Assembly: GCF_025962655.1 (NCBI RefSeq)
Contig: NZ_JAGFPE010000002.1
Location: 310,001 to 374,000 of the forward strand
Reading direction: 5' to 3'
DNA from: Candidatus Symbiopectobacterium sp. NZEC151
GTDB taxonomy: Bacteria; Pseudomonadota; Gammaproteobacteria; Enterobacterales; Enterobacteriaceae
DNA length: 64,000 nucleotides
Both the position numbers and the translations under genes were made by a program. Below the pieces are notes generated by a model. The model saw nothing but the letters and a program-made list of their open reading frames with translations, did not search any database and was not told where the DNA came from. Below are positions 25,394-34,284 of this stretch, in pieces; position 1 is the stretch's first letter, and the number at the start of each line of letters is the position of its first letter.

Positions 25394-25428
25394 TTTCTAC
25401 AGCCTTACCCAATCGGGTCATCAGGGCA

Positions 25429-26058
25429 TCACATGTCCACGACATCACAGAGCGTTTTGAACAGCAGGTAGCTGGATGTGGCACCAGGGTCCTGATGTCC
25501 GATAGCGCGCTCGCCAAGATAGCTGGCACGACCTTTTGCCGCACGCAGTGGGATAGTGCTTTTCATTCCCTGCTCCGCCGCTTTCAGCGTTTCCGCCAGC
25601 GCCGAGGAGAGCGGATCTTCTTGCCGGGCTTTCAGCGATGCCACAATCGCGCTCAGCGTATCCACCATGGTTTTATCACCGGGATGCGCCATGCCGCGAG
25701 CGATAATGCGCTCCGTCCCTTCCTGATACATATGGTAGAGATCCGTGACCGTCAGCTCTTCTTTTGCCATCACGGTTTCTGCCGCTTTGATAAAGAAAGT
25801 GCCGTACAGCGGTCCGCTGGCTCCACCAATGGTGGAAAGCAGCACCATGCCGGTATTCTTCATGATGGTGCCGATATCTTTATCCGCCAGCGTCGGCAGT
25901 TTTTCTTTTACCTTGCGAAAGCCACGGTTCATGTTCAGCCCGTGATCCGCGTCGCCGATTTCACGATCCAAATCGGTAAGAAACTCTTGTTGTTGCTCAA
26001 ACACATCGGCCGCCGCATCCAGCCAGGCGATCACTTTGCTTTTGGTTACCACCATCAT
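25429..26058 (-). CDS. dhaL: Dihydroxyacetone kinase ADP-binding subunit DhaL
   Basis: DhaL carries a tightly bound ADP that is rephosphorylated by DhaM and transfers phosphate to dihydroxyacetone on DhaK. The 209 residues contain the Mg-ADP motif DREIGDADHGLNMNRG with its aspartates, and later GGASGPLYGTFF and HPGDKTMVD. It lies between dhaK (94 bases upstream) and dhaM. All expected motifs are present. Confidence 0.96.
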   Translation of the reverse strand: MMVVTKSKVIAWLDAAADVFEQQQEFLTDLDREIGDADHGLNMNRGFRKVKEKLPTLADKDIGTIMKNTGMVLLSTIGGASGPLYGTFFIKAAETVMAKEELTVTDLYHMYQEGTERIIARGMAHPGDKTMVDTLSAIVASLKARQEDPLSSALAETLKAAEQGMKSTIPLRAAKGRASYLGERAIGHQDPGATSSYLLFKTLCDVVDM

Positions 26059-26152
26059 CGCACCTCAGTTTTCACCGCATCAGCGCCGGATGCAGGCTCC
26101 CCCTGCATCTGCGCGCGATCTGCCGCCAACGGCGGCAGCTTGCCTGACTACA

Positions 26153-27217
26153 CTACATTTTCCATCTCAGCGCCGGTGTACTGACCGGGAAATCCCACAG
26201 CGAGAGCATTTCGTCATCCGCTTTCAGCACCGTGATGGAGACGCCCTGCATATCAATTGCACTGCAATAGGTGCCGACCAGATTACGTGCAATGTTGATG
26301 TGCTTCGCCGCCAGAATCTCCGCCACTTTGCGATAAACACCGTACAGCTCCGAGGCTGGTGTAGCCCCCAGTCCGTTAACCAGCACGATCACATTGTCGC
26401 CCGCGTTGAGCGGCGTGGTGGTACGGGTATCGTCAAACCATTCGCCTTTTTCCCGATCCCATTGACGCAGCGTTCGTACGTATGGGGTGTTATCAAGAAT
26501 TTCATCCAGCATGGCGCTGACAATGGTGTCACCATCAGTATACTTTTCCCGGCGGATGCCCGGCTCGCCGTGGATACCGATACCGAATTCGATTTCATCT
26601 TCCGGCAATGAAAAACTGGGCTTACCGGCTGCGGGTACGGTGCACGAGGAGAGTGCGACGCCAATAGAACGGCCCTGATCGGCAATACGCGTCGCCAGCG
26701 CTGAACATTGCTCCAGGCTATACCCCTCTTCTGCCGCCGCCCCCAACAGTTTCTCCGCCAGCACCGTGGTGGCAACCCCACGACGACCCGCCGTGTACAA
26801 GCTGTCTTTTACCGCGACATCATCGTCAATCACGGCCACCTGCACGGCAATACCTTCACCGTGCAGCAGCTCTGCGGCGGTCTCAAAATTAAGGATATCC
26901 CCGGTATAGTTTTTGATCAGCAGCAACACGCCATTTTCGTTACTGACGTTCTGCGCACATTCATACATTTGATCGGGCGTAGGCGAGGTAAAGATATGGC
27001 CGGGGCACGCGCCATCCAGCATGCCGAAACCGACAAAACCGGCATGCATCGGCTCATGCCCGGAGCCTCCGCCGGAGATCAGCGCCACTTTGGGTTTATC
27101 CGAGCGACGGTAAACATAGAAAGGCTCGGTATTCACCGTCAATTCGGGGTGGGCAAGTGCGAAACCTTCAAGCTGTTCTCTGACAACATCATCGACTTTG
27201 TTGATGAGCTTTTTCAT
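26153..27217 (-). CDS. dhaK: Dihydroxyacetone kinase substrate-binding subunit DhaK
   Basis: DhaK binds dihydroxyacetone covalently through a histidine. The protein is 354 residues from the chosen ATG (MKKLINKVDDVV), with SGGGSGHEPMHAGFVG near the N-terminus and the substrate-binding His in GIGIHGEPGI. An AGGAAGG sits 4 bases before this ATG, so an upstream in-frame start at 27268 is unlikely. The aquaglyceroporin gene lies just upstream in the same direction. Confidence 0.96.
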   Translation of the reverse strand: MKKLINKVDDVVREQLEGFALAHPELTVNTEPFYVYRRSDKPKVALISGGGSGHEPMHAGFVGFGMLDGACPGHIFTSPTPDQMYECAQNVSNENGVLLLIKNYTGDILNFETAAELLHGEGIAVQVAVIDDDVAVKDSLYTAGRRGVATTVLAEKLLGAAAEEGYSLEQCSALATRIADQGRSIGVALSSCTVPAAGKPSFSLPEDEIEFGIGIHGEPGIRREKYTDGDTIVSAMLDEILDNTPYVRTLRQWDREKGEWFDDTRTTTPLNAGDNVIVLVNGLGATPASELYGVYRKVAEILAAKHINIARNLVGTYCSAIDMQGVSITVLKADDEMLSLWDFPVSTPALRWKM

Positions 27218-27289
27218 GACCCTTCCTCTTGATGACCGCCCTTTCTCTGGGGAAAGGACGATTTCCATGGCTGAGCGGCGAACCGCCCG

Positions 27290-28009
27290 TTAGGCAAAAA
27301 CCGGTAAAAATTTGTAGCACAGCGCACCGATGCCACCCCCGATCAGCGGGCCGACAATCGGCACCCAGGCGTATTCCCAATCGGAATGGCCTTTATTTTT
27401 AATGGGCAGCAAGGCATGAGCAATTCTCGGCCCTAAATCACGCGCCGGGTTGATGGCATAGCCGGTAGGCCCACCCAACGACAACCCGATGCTATACACC
27501 AGAATCCCCACCGCGAACGGGCCAAAGCCGGACGCAATCCCGTTATGCGAATTAAAAATACCCAGTACGCCAAAGACTAAAACAGCCGTACCGATAATTT
27601 CTGTGACCAGGTTCCACTTAAAATCGCGTACCGCAGGCCCGGTGGAAAAGGTCGCCAGTATCAGCCCTGCATCTTCAGTCTCGTCGTAGTGACGTTTGTA
27701 GGTAAGATAGACCAGAATCGAGCCAAGGAAAGCGCCGATACATTGAGCGACGACATAGACCAATGCCATTGCGCCAGAGATGCTGCCATACAGCCACATG
27801 CCAAAAGTAACCGCCGGATTCAGATGCGCCCCGCTCACCCAGCCCGTGATATATACCGCGATTGCTACTGCAAATCCCCACCCGGCGGTAATAACGATCC
27901 AGCCGCTATTGCCTCCTTTGGTTCGCGCTAACACCACGTTGGCTACTACACCGTTGCCAAGCAGTATCAGCACCATGGTGCCAATCAATTCTGCAAGAAA
28001 AACGTTCAT
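27290..28009 (-). CDS. MIP-family aquaglyceroporin (GlpF-like)
   Basis: This 239-residue channel probably admits glycerol or dihydroxyacetone for the dha enzymes. Six membrane segments and the two half-helix motifs are visible: HLNPAVTFGMW (NPA) and AINPARDLGPRIAH (NPA-R), with the aspartate typical of glycerol facilitators after the second. An AAGGAG lies 6 bases before the ATG at 28009; the longer frame from 28048 lacks such a site. It is first in the leftward dha set. Its cargo is inferred from context. Confidence 0.92.
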   Translation of the reverse strand: MNVFLAELIGTMVLILLGNGVVANVVLARTKGGNSGWIVITAGWGFAVAIAVYITGWVSGAHLNPAVTFGMWLYGSISGAMALVYVVAQCIGAFLGSILVYLTYKRHYDETEDAGLILATFSTGPAVRDFKWNLVTEIIGTAVLVFGVLGIFNSHNGIASGFGPFAVGILVYSIGLSLGGPTGYAINPARDLGPRIAHALLPIKNKGHSDWEYAWVPIVGPLIGGGIGALCYKFLPVFA

Positions 28010-28401
28010 CGCTATCTCCTTCGTTTTAGCTTGAGGGGTTACCCACATGACGTAACGAACACGATGAGAGTAGGAAGCCGAATCTATGCTGTAAAAAATA
28101 TTTTTTTGTTCAATTCAGGAACATCGTGGCGCACCAAAAAGTCCCAATATGAAACATAAATAACCCAGCACGCCCTGTTATTTGATACCCGTCAAACTGT
28201 GACAAAAGTTGTGTAGCAACTCACACTTTGTTGAATGAAAGAATAAAGACATTCAAATTCAATAAATTAAATATAATCATTGGTTCTATCTCATCGCCAT
28301 TCGTGGTTGGCGATATGCATCACAAATTCGACATAATATTTCCAAAATGGAACATAAATGCGCTACCTATTTCCCAAAGGGGTACGATAAAGGAGCAACC
28401 G
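28010..28401. promoter_or_regulatory. Divergent dha operon / dhaR control region with repeated motifs
   Basis: This 392-base AT-rich spacer separates the aquaglyceroporin and dhaR genes. CCAATATGAAACATAAAT (28144-28161) and CCAAAATGGAACATAAAT (28342-28359) agree at 16 of 18 positions. TTCCAAAATGGAA (28340-28352) is palindromic, and TGTTC-n7-GAACA lies at 28107-28123. These are good DhaR-site candidates, one near each promoter. An imperfect inverted repeat also surrounds AGTTGTGTAGCAACT at 28207-28221. Confidence 0.55.
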
Positions 28402-30384
28402 GTGAAACAGACTGCATTGAAAACCCTGTGGCACGATTTCATCACGCCGGACCCAATAAGGTATCCCGATGCCGCCAGCATGGAACACCTCGCGCTAAAG
28501 CCCTATGTCACCGAATCGTGGCTGCGTTGCCGTCGACAACAGCGTCACGATCATTGGTCAACGCCACTCTACGCCAAAGGCATTACGTTCAAGTCTCTGT
28601 GTCGCAACCGTGCCGATATGATCAATATCTCTTCGCCCATACTGGAGGATATCTTTGCCTATCTCACCACCACGGAATGCGCCCTGCTACTGACCGATGA
28701 AACCGGGTGTACGCTGAGTTTTCACGCCTCCCCGGCCATGAGCCAACGGCTAATGACGTTAGGCATTGGCGAGGGAATTTACTGGCGCGAAAGCATGATG
28801 GGGAATAATGCCGTCACAACGGCGCTGCTGTTACACGAGCCGGTCAGCCTGCAAGGCTATGAGCATTTCAATCAGCACTTGCATCAATTTGCCTGCTTTG
28901 CCACGCCGGTTTTCGACAGTTACAGCGCGGTGATGGGTGCGGTCGGGCTGATTCTGCTAAACGACAGCGACACGGTTTCCGCCCTGGCGCTAGTGCATTC
29001 CACTGCGCAGCAAATCAGCGCAAAATTGCACACGGATATGATTTTGGCTGAATCCAACCAACATTTAAGTGAAGTACACGCCCTGCTGGATGGCGTGGAA
29101 GAAGGCGTTCTCGCCTGGGATCATAAAGGCACCATCCTCTATCTGAACAAAAACGGCAGCGACCTGCTCAATGTTAAGGGCGAGAAGCTGTTAGGAAAAA
29201 ATATTCAGGATACGTTGACCTTACCGCAGCGGATCGCGCATGCCATTGCGGAAAACCGGGATGTCTACCTGTTCGAAACCGCCGTCGAATTTCAAGGTGC
29301 GTTTATCGCACTGGCGATGTCGCTCAAAATTGTCAAAGGCGTCGCCAATACGCCCGATCGTTACATCGCGCTGTTGCACCCTATCGATCACATTCGTGAA
29401 TTGGTGCATCGCCACGGCGGAGCGTATGCACGGCTGACATTTGACGATCTTGATTACGTTGGCACCTCCAGCGCTATTCGGCGTGTGGTTCGCCTTGCAC
29501 AGCAGGCGGCAAAGGGGCGCGGCTCCGTCCTGCTGCACGGTGAAGAGGGACTTGGCAAGGCCTATCTGGCACAGGCTATTCATAACGCCAGCGAGCGCAG
29601 GGATAAGCCCTTTATTACCATCAATTGCCAGGCAATACCGCGCGAGGCGATGGCGAGCGAATTTTTGGGCAACAACGCGCATACCGATAAACCGGTCATT
29701 TCCAAATTCGAGTTGGCGAAAGGTGGCACATTGCTGTTAGAGAATGTCGAATACCTGACACAAGAAGTGCAAACCGCGCTGTTACAACTGCTGAAAACCG
29801 GGTTGCTCAACAAGGCCAACCAGACGTTGGTGCCGCTGGATGTCAGGTTGATCACCACCACAGATATAGACATCAATCAGTTTGTTGAGGAAAACCGCTT
29901 TCGCCGCCACCTGCTTTACGAATTACAATCGTTCGACATCCACGTACCTGCCCTGCGGGAACGCAGCGAAGATATCCCTGCATTGATCAAGCGCTACCTT
30001 AAGATCATGAGCCGCGAGATCGGCGCTAACGTGACGCTCTCTGAAGATGCACAACAATTGCTCATGCGCTATGCCTGGCCGGGAAATAACCGAGAACTGC
30101 GCAATGTGCTGGAGCGCGCTTACAGCTATAGCAACGGCAACCGAATAAAAGTCAAAGATATTCCGGCACCATTGAGTGAAAACATTCTTGAGACATCATC
30201 GCGAGAAGCGAGCCTCCATCCTCAGTCGTTACAAGAGATGGAGCGGGATGCGCTCATCCAGGCAGCCATTCACTGCCGGGGAAAAGCCTCACAAATGGCT
30301 TTATCGTTAAACATTGGCCGCACGTCCTTGTGGCGTAAACTCAAGCTGCTTAATATCCATCTTGCCGATTACAAAGTGGGTTGA
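28402..30384 (+). CDS. dhaR: Dihydroxyacetone kinase regulator DhaR
   Basis: DhaR is a bacterial enhancer-binding-type activator whose activity is set by DhaK and DhaL binding. The 660 residues run through a GAF-like sensor (about 60-240), a PAS domain (about 250-350, VLAWDHKGTILYLNKNG), an AAA+-like domain with a degenerate Walker A (HGEEGLGKAYLAQ) and a C-terminal Fis-type helix-turn-helix (ALSLNIGRTSLWRKLKLL). The start is a GTG at 28402 with AGGAG 6 bases upstream; an in-frame extension from 28228 is unlikely. Its 3' end overlaps iacP on the other strand by 16 bases, so the T3SS island abuts it directly. Confidence 0.93.
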   Translation: MKQTALKTLWHDFITPDPIRYPDAASMEHLALKPYVTESWLRCRRQQRHDHWSTPLYAKGITFKSLCRNRADMINISSPILEDIFAYLTTTECALLLTDETGCTLSFHASPAMSQRLMTLGIGEGIYWRESMMGNNAVTTALLLHEPVSLQGYEHFNQHLHQFACFATPVFDSYSAVMGAVGLILLNDSDTVSALALVHSTAQQISAKLHTDMILAESNQHLSEVHALLDGVEEGVLAWDHKGTILYLNKNGSDLLNVKGEKLLGKNIQDTLTLPQRIAHAIAENRDVYLFETAVEFQGAFIALAMSLKIVKGVANTPDRYIALLHPIDHIRELVHRHGGAYARLTFDDLDYVGTSSAIRRVVRLAQQAAKGRGSVLLHGEEGLGKAYLAQAIHNASERRDKPFITINCQAIPREAMASEFLGNNAHTDKPVISKFELAKGGTLLLENVEYLTQEVQTALLQLLKTGLLNKANQTLVPLDVRLITTTDIDINQFVEENRFRRHLLYELQSFDIHVPALRERSEDIPALIKRYLKIMSREIGANVTLSEDAQQLLMRYAWPGNNRELRNVLERAYSYSNGNRIKVKDIPAPLSENILETSSREASLHPQSLQEMERDALIQAAIHCRGKASQMALSLNIGRTSLWRKLKLLNIHLADYKVG

Positions 30385-30635
30385 CCCCTTTCGGGATAAG
30401 ATGCACCGGCGAAAAGTTCAACAATATTGCGTACCGTCAGCGCAGCGTCTATCTGCGCTGACGGGATCGTCACCCCGAATGCCTCAAGCTGCATCAGTAA
30501 ATCTATCATCTCGACCGAATCCAGACCTAACGTGACGATCACGCTATCGTTCAACCCAATGCTGTCAACAGGGATGCCGCTTACCTGATGAATCAATGCT
30601 TTCACCTGACGCTCATTATCACTCCCCATTATCAC
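30369..30635 (-). CDS. iacP: T3SS acyl carrier protein IacP
   Basis: This 88-residue acyl-carrier-like protein carries the phosphopantetheine attachment motif LGLDSVEMIDLL (Ser in DSVE). In SPI-1, IacP follows sipA and aids translocon/effector function. Here it follows the sipA-like gene with a 4-base gap and ends the leftward operon. The first start is a GTG at 30635 with GAGG 8 bases upstream; an ATG two codons later is an alternative. It overlaps dhaR at the 3' end. Confidence 0.88.
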   Translation of the reverse strand: MIMGSDNERQVKALIHQVSGIPVDSIGLNDSVIVTLGLDSVEMIDLLMQLEAFGVTIPSAQIDAALTVRNIVELFAGASYPERGQPTL

Positions 30636-30639
30636 ACCA

Positions 30640-32553
30640 TCATCCTCGTGATGTCTGTGAAGAGAGGGTGCGCCTCACGCCAGGCATGGTGGTCAAGACC
30701 CGAGAATTGCGTTTTTCGCTGTATTTCTCTACCAACTTCTGAGCGTTGCGGCTCAGTTGGAAAAAATCTTCGTGCAATTGCATTTTACGAAATGCCTCGT
30801 TGATATAGACCTGCTGCATATCACTGCGCTCTTCAGTGCCTACATCGGCGAGAAATGCTCTTTCCAGGAAGTGTTCCAGCGTTTGGGTATACACGCCGTC
30901 CTCGCGCAGGATCAGTTTATCGATGCTCGCCATTTCGTTTTCATTCTCTGGGACTTCCTCACCAAGCCAGCGCTTCAGCAAGGCCAGATCATCCTTGTTG
31001 ATGCCGGATGAGCCCCCCCCTGCTGAAGAGGCTACCTCCGAATGGCCAGTCGCTTCTGTCACAGAAAAATCGTCATTTGCCGCAGGCCCCTTTTCAGCGA
31101 CAACGGCGGAGGGATAGGCTTCGGCGGTAGGGTGTGCCGCCAGTGATGCCAAGGGGTTGATGTTGTGCTTGGGCGATAGTGTACCAATTTGGAAATTATC
31201 CAGAGGCGATCGTGGCGGTGACATCGTCGATATAGCGGAACCCACGGAGCTACTGGAGGAAGGAAGCCGTTGTACCTGAACGCGAGGTTCCCGTCCGTGT
31301 TCAACCTCCGGTGCGGTGGGCTTCACGCTGTCAGTCCCCATAGAGAAAGACTCGGCCATCGTGGTGATCTTCCCATTCGGCAGCGTCGAATAGACAGGTA
31401 AATCTTGCGTACTGATGCCATTCAATCGGCTGAGCAGCGGGTAGCGGTTGATAAAATCCGACGGTGTCTCGCGCCGCTCACCCATCGAGGCAATCAGATC
31501 TTTCAATAACACAAAGCGCTGATCTTTATCTATTTTATCTGAAGCCAATAGCTTTTCTGTTATTGAACTCCAGGGATCAGGTGGCGTCGTTGGCGTATTT
31601 CCACCGTACGATGTGGCCGTCGCATTGCTGCCATAAACGGTGATATTACCTGGGGAAGATGATGCTGTCGGTGCTGTCGGTAAGTGATGCCCATTCACGT
31701 TGTCCGTTGCATCTGACGTTCCCACCGCCTTTTCTGAGGTGCTTGGCTTCGCAGCGCCAGTGGGCGTTTGACGCTGAAGCGCTAATGGGATTGACGCAAC
31801 AGCATCAAAAATTTTCATATACCCAAAGCGGATAATCGCCCCGTGGATATCCGCGTGATCCTGGTTTGCGGCTTTTGCCTCCTTGGTAATCCCCATGACC
31901 TCATCATCGATCACGTTGAAGCACATACGAATATTGCCAGAGAAAATCTGTTCAATATTCGAGCGCGCCCACTCACGATCGGTGACATTATGATATTCAC
32001 ACCACGCATTGATCGACTGATTGAGCATATGCGCGGTGAGATCCTCCAATATATCCTTACTGTAGGTTTCAAGCAGCGGTGCCGCTGCTACCCAAAATTG
32101 TTTATCGTCTTTAGTGACATTTTTTACATGTTTATTCAGACTAATATTCGCGTTGAACTCCTCAGGCTCTTTTATGATTTCGGAACAAAAACGGTCGCAT
32201 AATTTTTGATAACAGGCTTTCTCGGTTGAAGTGAAATTAGCTTCCTTAGTGGAAAGCAGACCCAGAACGCTTTTGAATAACTCACGGCATTCAACCGTTG
32301 TATTGGCATTGCGTAACGCTTCAGGCAGCGCGGCTTGCGACTGGGTGTGAATCAATCCGTATACACAGCCTACTTTGTCGGGTGCATGGATAAAGTTTTT
32401 TACGGCTAGCGAAACACCGTCGTTAGCGCACCCAACCACATTATCAGTCACTGTCTCAATCTGGGGGAGCTCTCGATTCATTCGATGATAAACATCGGCC
32501 TGAATATACCTGCCAAACCCTGGACTTACATTTCCAGATGCTCCAATTGTCAT
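30640..32553 (-). CDS. SipA-like T3SS effector (divergent)
   Basis: This 637-residue protein occupies the sipA position (between the tip protein and iacP). The N-terminal half (about 75-260) resembles the SipA/IpaA chaperone-binding region in helix pattern. A long Ser/Thr/Pro-rich linker (about 265-310 and 390-500) follows, then two charged helical segments (about 310-380, and the C-terminal 530-637). In Salmonella SipA binds actin and is escorted by InvB; an invB gene is present here. Sequence identity to SipA is low by eye, so actin binding is only a hypothesis. A translocated substrate is the safest reading. Confidence 0.65.
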   Translation of the reverse strand: MTIGASGNVSPGFGRYIQADVYHRMNRELPQIETVTDNVVGCANDGVSLAVKNFIHAPDKVGCVYGLIHTQSQAALPEALRNANTTVECRELFKSVLGLLSTKEANFTSTEKACYQKLCDRFCSEIIKEPEEFNANISLNKHVKNVTKDDKQFWVAAAPLLETYSKDILEDLTAHMLNQSINAWCEYHNVTDREWARSNIEQIFSGNIRMCFNVIDDEVMGITKEAKAANQDHADIHGAIIRFGYMKIFDAVASIPLALQRQTPTGAAKPSTSEKAVGTSDATDNVNGHHLPTAPTASSSPGNITVYGSNATATSYGGNTPTTPPDPWSSITEKLLASDKIDKDQRFVLLKDLIASMGERRETPSDFINRYPLLSRLNGISTQDLPVYSTLPNGKITTMAESFSMGTDSVKPTAPEVEHGREPRVQVQRLPSSSSSVGSAISTMSPPRSPLDNFQIGTLSPKHNINPLASLAAHPTAEAYPSAVVAEKGPAANDDFSVTEATGHSEVASSAGGGSSGINKDDLALLKRWLGEEVPENENEMASIDKLILREDGVYTQTLEHFLERAFLADVGTEERSDMQQVYINEAFRKMQLHEDFFQLSRNAQKLVEKYSEKRNSRVLTTMPGVRRTLSSQTSRG

Positions 32554-32569
32554 AAAGCCTCCACGATAA

Positions 32570-32986
32570 TCAGTAATTAACTAATTTTCTCAAACTCACT
32601 ACGATACTATTTCTTACTCGTTCTATATGTTTAACCACCACACGCCAACACCGTGAGCAGGTAATTTCGGCTCTGGGTTCAGGTATTCTGGGACGCATCG
32701 CATCCATGTGTGCATTGACTGATGGGTTATCCCCATAAACGGGCGGAGCGTTATATACTGGTACTTTTCTAAAATAGCGGACACGCCGTTCTTTCTGATA
32801 AAGCTCTCGCTCCCTGTCCGTCATCGGCTGATTTTTTATCACCTCAACCTTCTCCGGTATACTATAATTATATCGATAAACATAATCTTTTAGATTACAT
32901 AATTCTGACGTTGTCATTGCCGAATTTCTCATCAAATTATAATACGGCAAAAGAATGTCACTATTATTTCTGGGTTTGAAATTCAT
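32570..32986 (-). CDS. Unknown protein inside the translocon operon
   Basis: This 138-residue frame fills the space between the tip gene and the sipA-like gene, in the operon direction, with 30- and 16-base gaps. The sequence is basic, with RYFRKVPVYNAPPVYG and a CSRCWRVVVKHIERVRN tail containing a CxxC pair. It has no signal peptide or membrane segment and matches no T3SS family I know; SPI-1 has no gene at this spot. It could be a secreted effector or a small partner protein. No strong ribosome-binding site is seen, and ATGs at 32932 or 32917 are possible starts. Confidence 0.55.
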   Translation of the reverse strand: MNFKPRNNSDILLPYYNLMRNSAMTTSELCNLKDYVYRYNYSIPEKVEVIKNQPMTDRERELYQKERRVRYFRKVPVYNAPPVYGDNPSVNAHMDAMRPRIPEPRAEITCSRCWRVVVKHIERVRNSIVVSLRKLVNY

Positions 32987-33016
32987 AGATATTTTAAAAA
33001 ACAGGTGGATTGAATA

Positions 33017-34213
33017 TTATGACAGTGCTTTTAGTACCTCTCTGGCACTCTCCCCCAGCGTACTGATGACACTACTCAGTACTTTGTTTAAATTATCGAA
33101 TGTGCTGTTCGCCTGACTATATCGCTGGGCGAAAGATTGCATGTTACTCTGGAAAGCGCTGCTTACAGAATTGAAGCTCGCCAGCCAGGCCTGATAGCGG
33201 GTGGTCGAAACATCAGTATACGAACCATCATCCGTTACTTTCGCCAAAGAAACGCTATCAAAGGTATCCTTGTTAAAACTGACTTTCCCATCAGTACTGA
33301 CTTTGAAAGCCGGCTCCAACGTCGCTACCATTTCTTTTTGCTGACTGGGGCTCATCTTATCCCAGTCAGGTACACTGCCAAGCGGAGTTTTTCCAATCCA
33401 GTTATTAAAAACCTGATACCCGTATTTTCTCAGGTTGGGCTCATCAAAGTTGACTGAATTTGCTTCTTTTCCTGAATGCGTAGAGTCGGCGGCAACCTTT
33501 TGCACCGTTTTATTGTATTCATCGTACATTTCAGTGTATTTCTGCAATAAATTGCCATAGAAATCCACGTAGTTGGTTTTAACACCTGCGATAACGTTAA
33601 CGATTTCCGCCCACAGATCCGCGTAACTGGTACTCGTAGTAAACGGCTCACTTCGCGCATCCACACTTCTTCGGGCACGATGCAACGTGGGCTGAGATTC
33701 CTCATCAGGAATAACATCCTGCGCATGGTGCGCCATGCTTTCCGACCTGGCTAACGATGCTTTATTATTCAACTTGTCGTCACGAATCTGATGCTGAATC
33801 TTGTTAAGTTGCGCCTGAATGGCCTGCTGCAATGCCGTCAACTGCGCTGTTATGTCATCGCCGTTTTCTCCCGGCAAAGCACTCTGTTGTTGCGCAAGAC
33901 GGATATCGTCAACGTACTGCAATAATTTCTCACCGGATGGCAAACTGGGATTCATGTTAAAACGGGTAAGCAACTGCTCAAGACTGAGCATTTTGTCATG
34001 CATTTCGCAGAATGCTATCGGCCATCGGGTTAGCGTATTTTCCTCTTGGTTGTCAGTGATAAGAAACAGCAAAACGGTTTTCACATCATGCAGCGAATAA
34101 GCCTCGGAGACCTCCGGTGCCCCCTGCCAAGACGCTGCTGTGGTAAAGGGAGCGGCGTCCACGCCGGGAAACCTTGCCGTGCAGGCCGGTAATAGCACAG
34201 TAGAAATAGTCAT
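33017..34213 (-). CDS. sipD: T3SS needle-tip protein SipD/IpaD-like
   Basis: The tip protein caps the needle, senses the host and guides translocon insertion. The protein has 398 residues from the ATG at 34213 (a TTG at 34225 is less likely). The C-terminal half carries the IpaD/SipD/BipD pattern: YADLWAEIVNVIAG, DFYGNLLQKYTEMY, a central mixed domain with LGSVPDWDKMSP, and a final long helix (FDNLNKVLSSVISTLGESA). The N-terminal self-chaperoning region is longer than in SipD (343 residues). It lies 71 bases after sipC. Confidence 0.87.
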   Translation of the reverse strand: MTISTVLLPACTARFPGVDAAPFTTAASWQGAPEVSEAYSLHDVKTVLLFLITDNQEENTLTRWPIAFCEMHDKMLSLEQLLTRFNMNPSLPSGEKLLQYVDDIRLAQQQSALPGENGDDITAQLTALQQAIQAQLNKIQHQIRDDKLNNKASLARSESMAHHAQDVIPDEESQPTLHRARRSVDARSEPFTTSTSYADLWAEIVNVIAGVKTNYVDFYGNLLQKYTEMYDEYNKTVQKVAADSTHSGKEANSVNFDEPNLRKYGYQVFNNWIGKTPLGSVPDWDKMSPSQQKEMVATLEPAFKVSTDGKVSFNKDTFDSVSLAKVTDDGSYTDVSTTRYQAWLASFNSVSSAFQSNMQSFAQRYSQANSTFDNLNKVLSSVISTLGESAREVLKALS

Positions 34214-34284
34214 TTTTTCGCCCAAAATAAAAGAGATAGCGGCTCAACTATCAAGAAGATGTCGCAACAGAAGCCGCGAATGCG

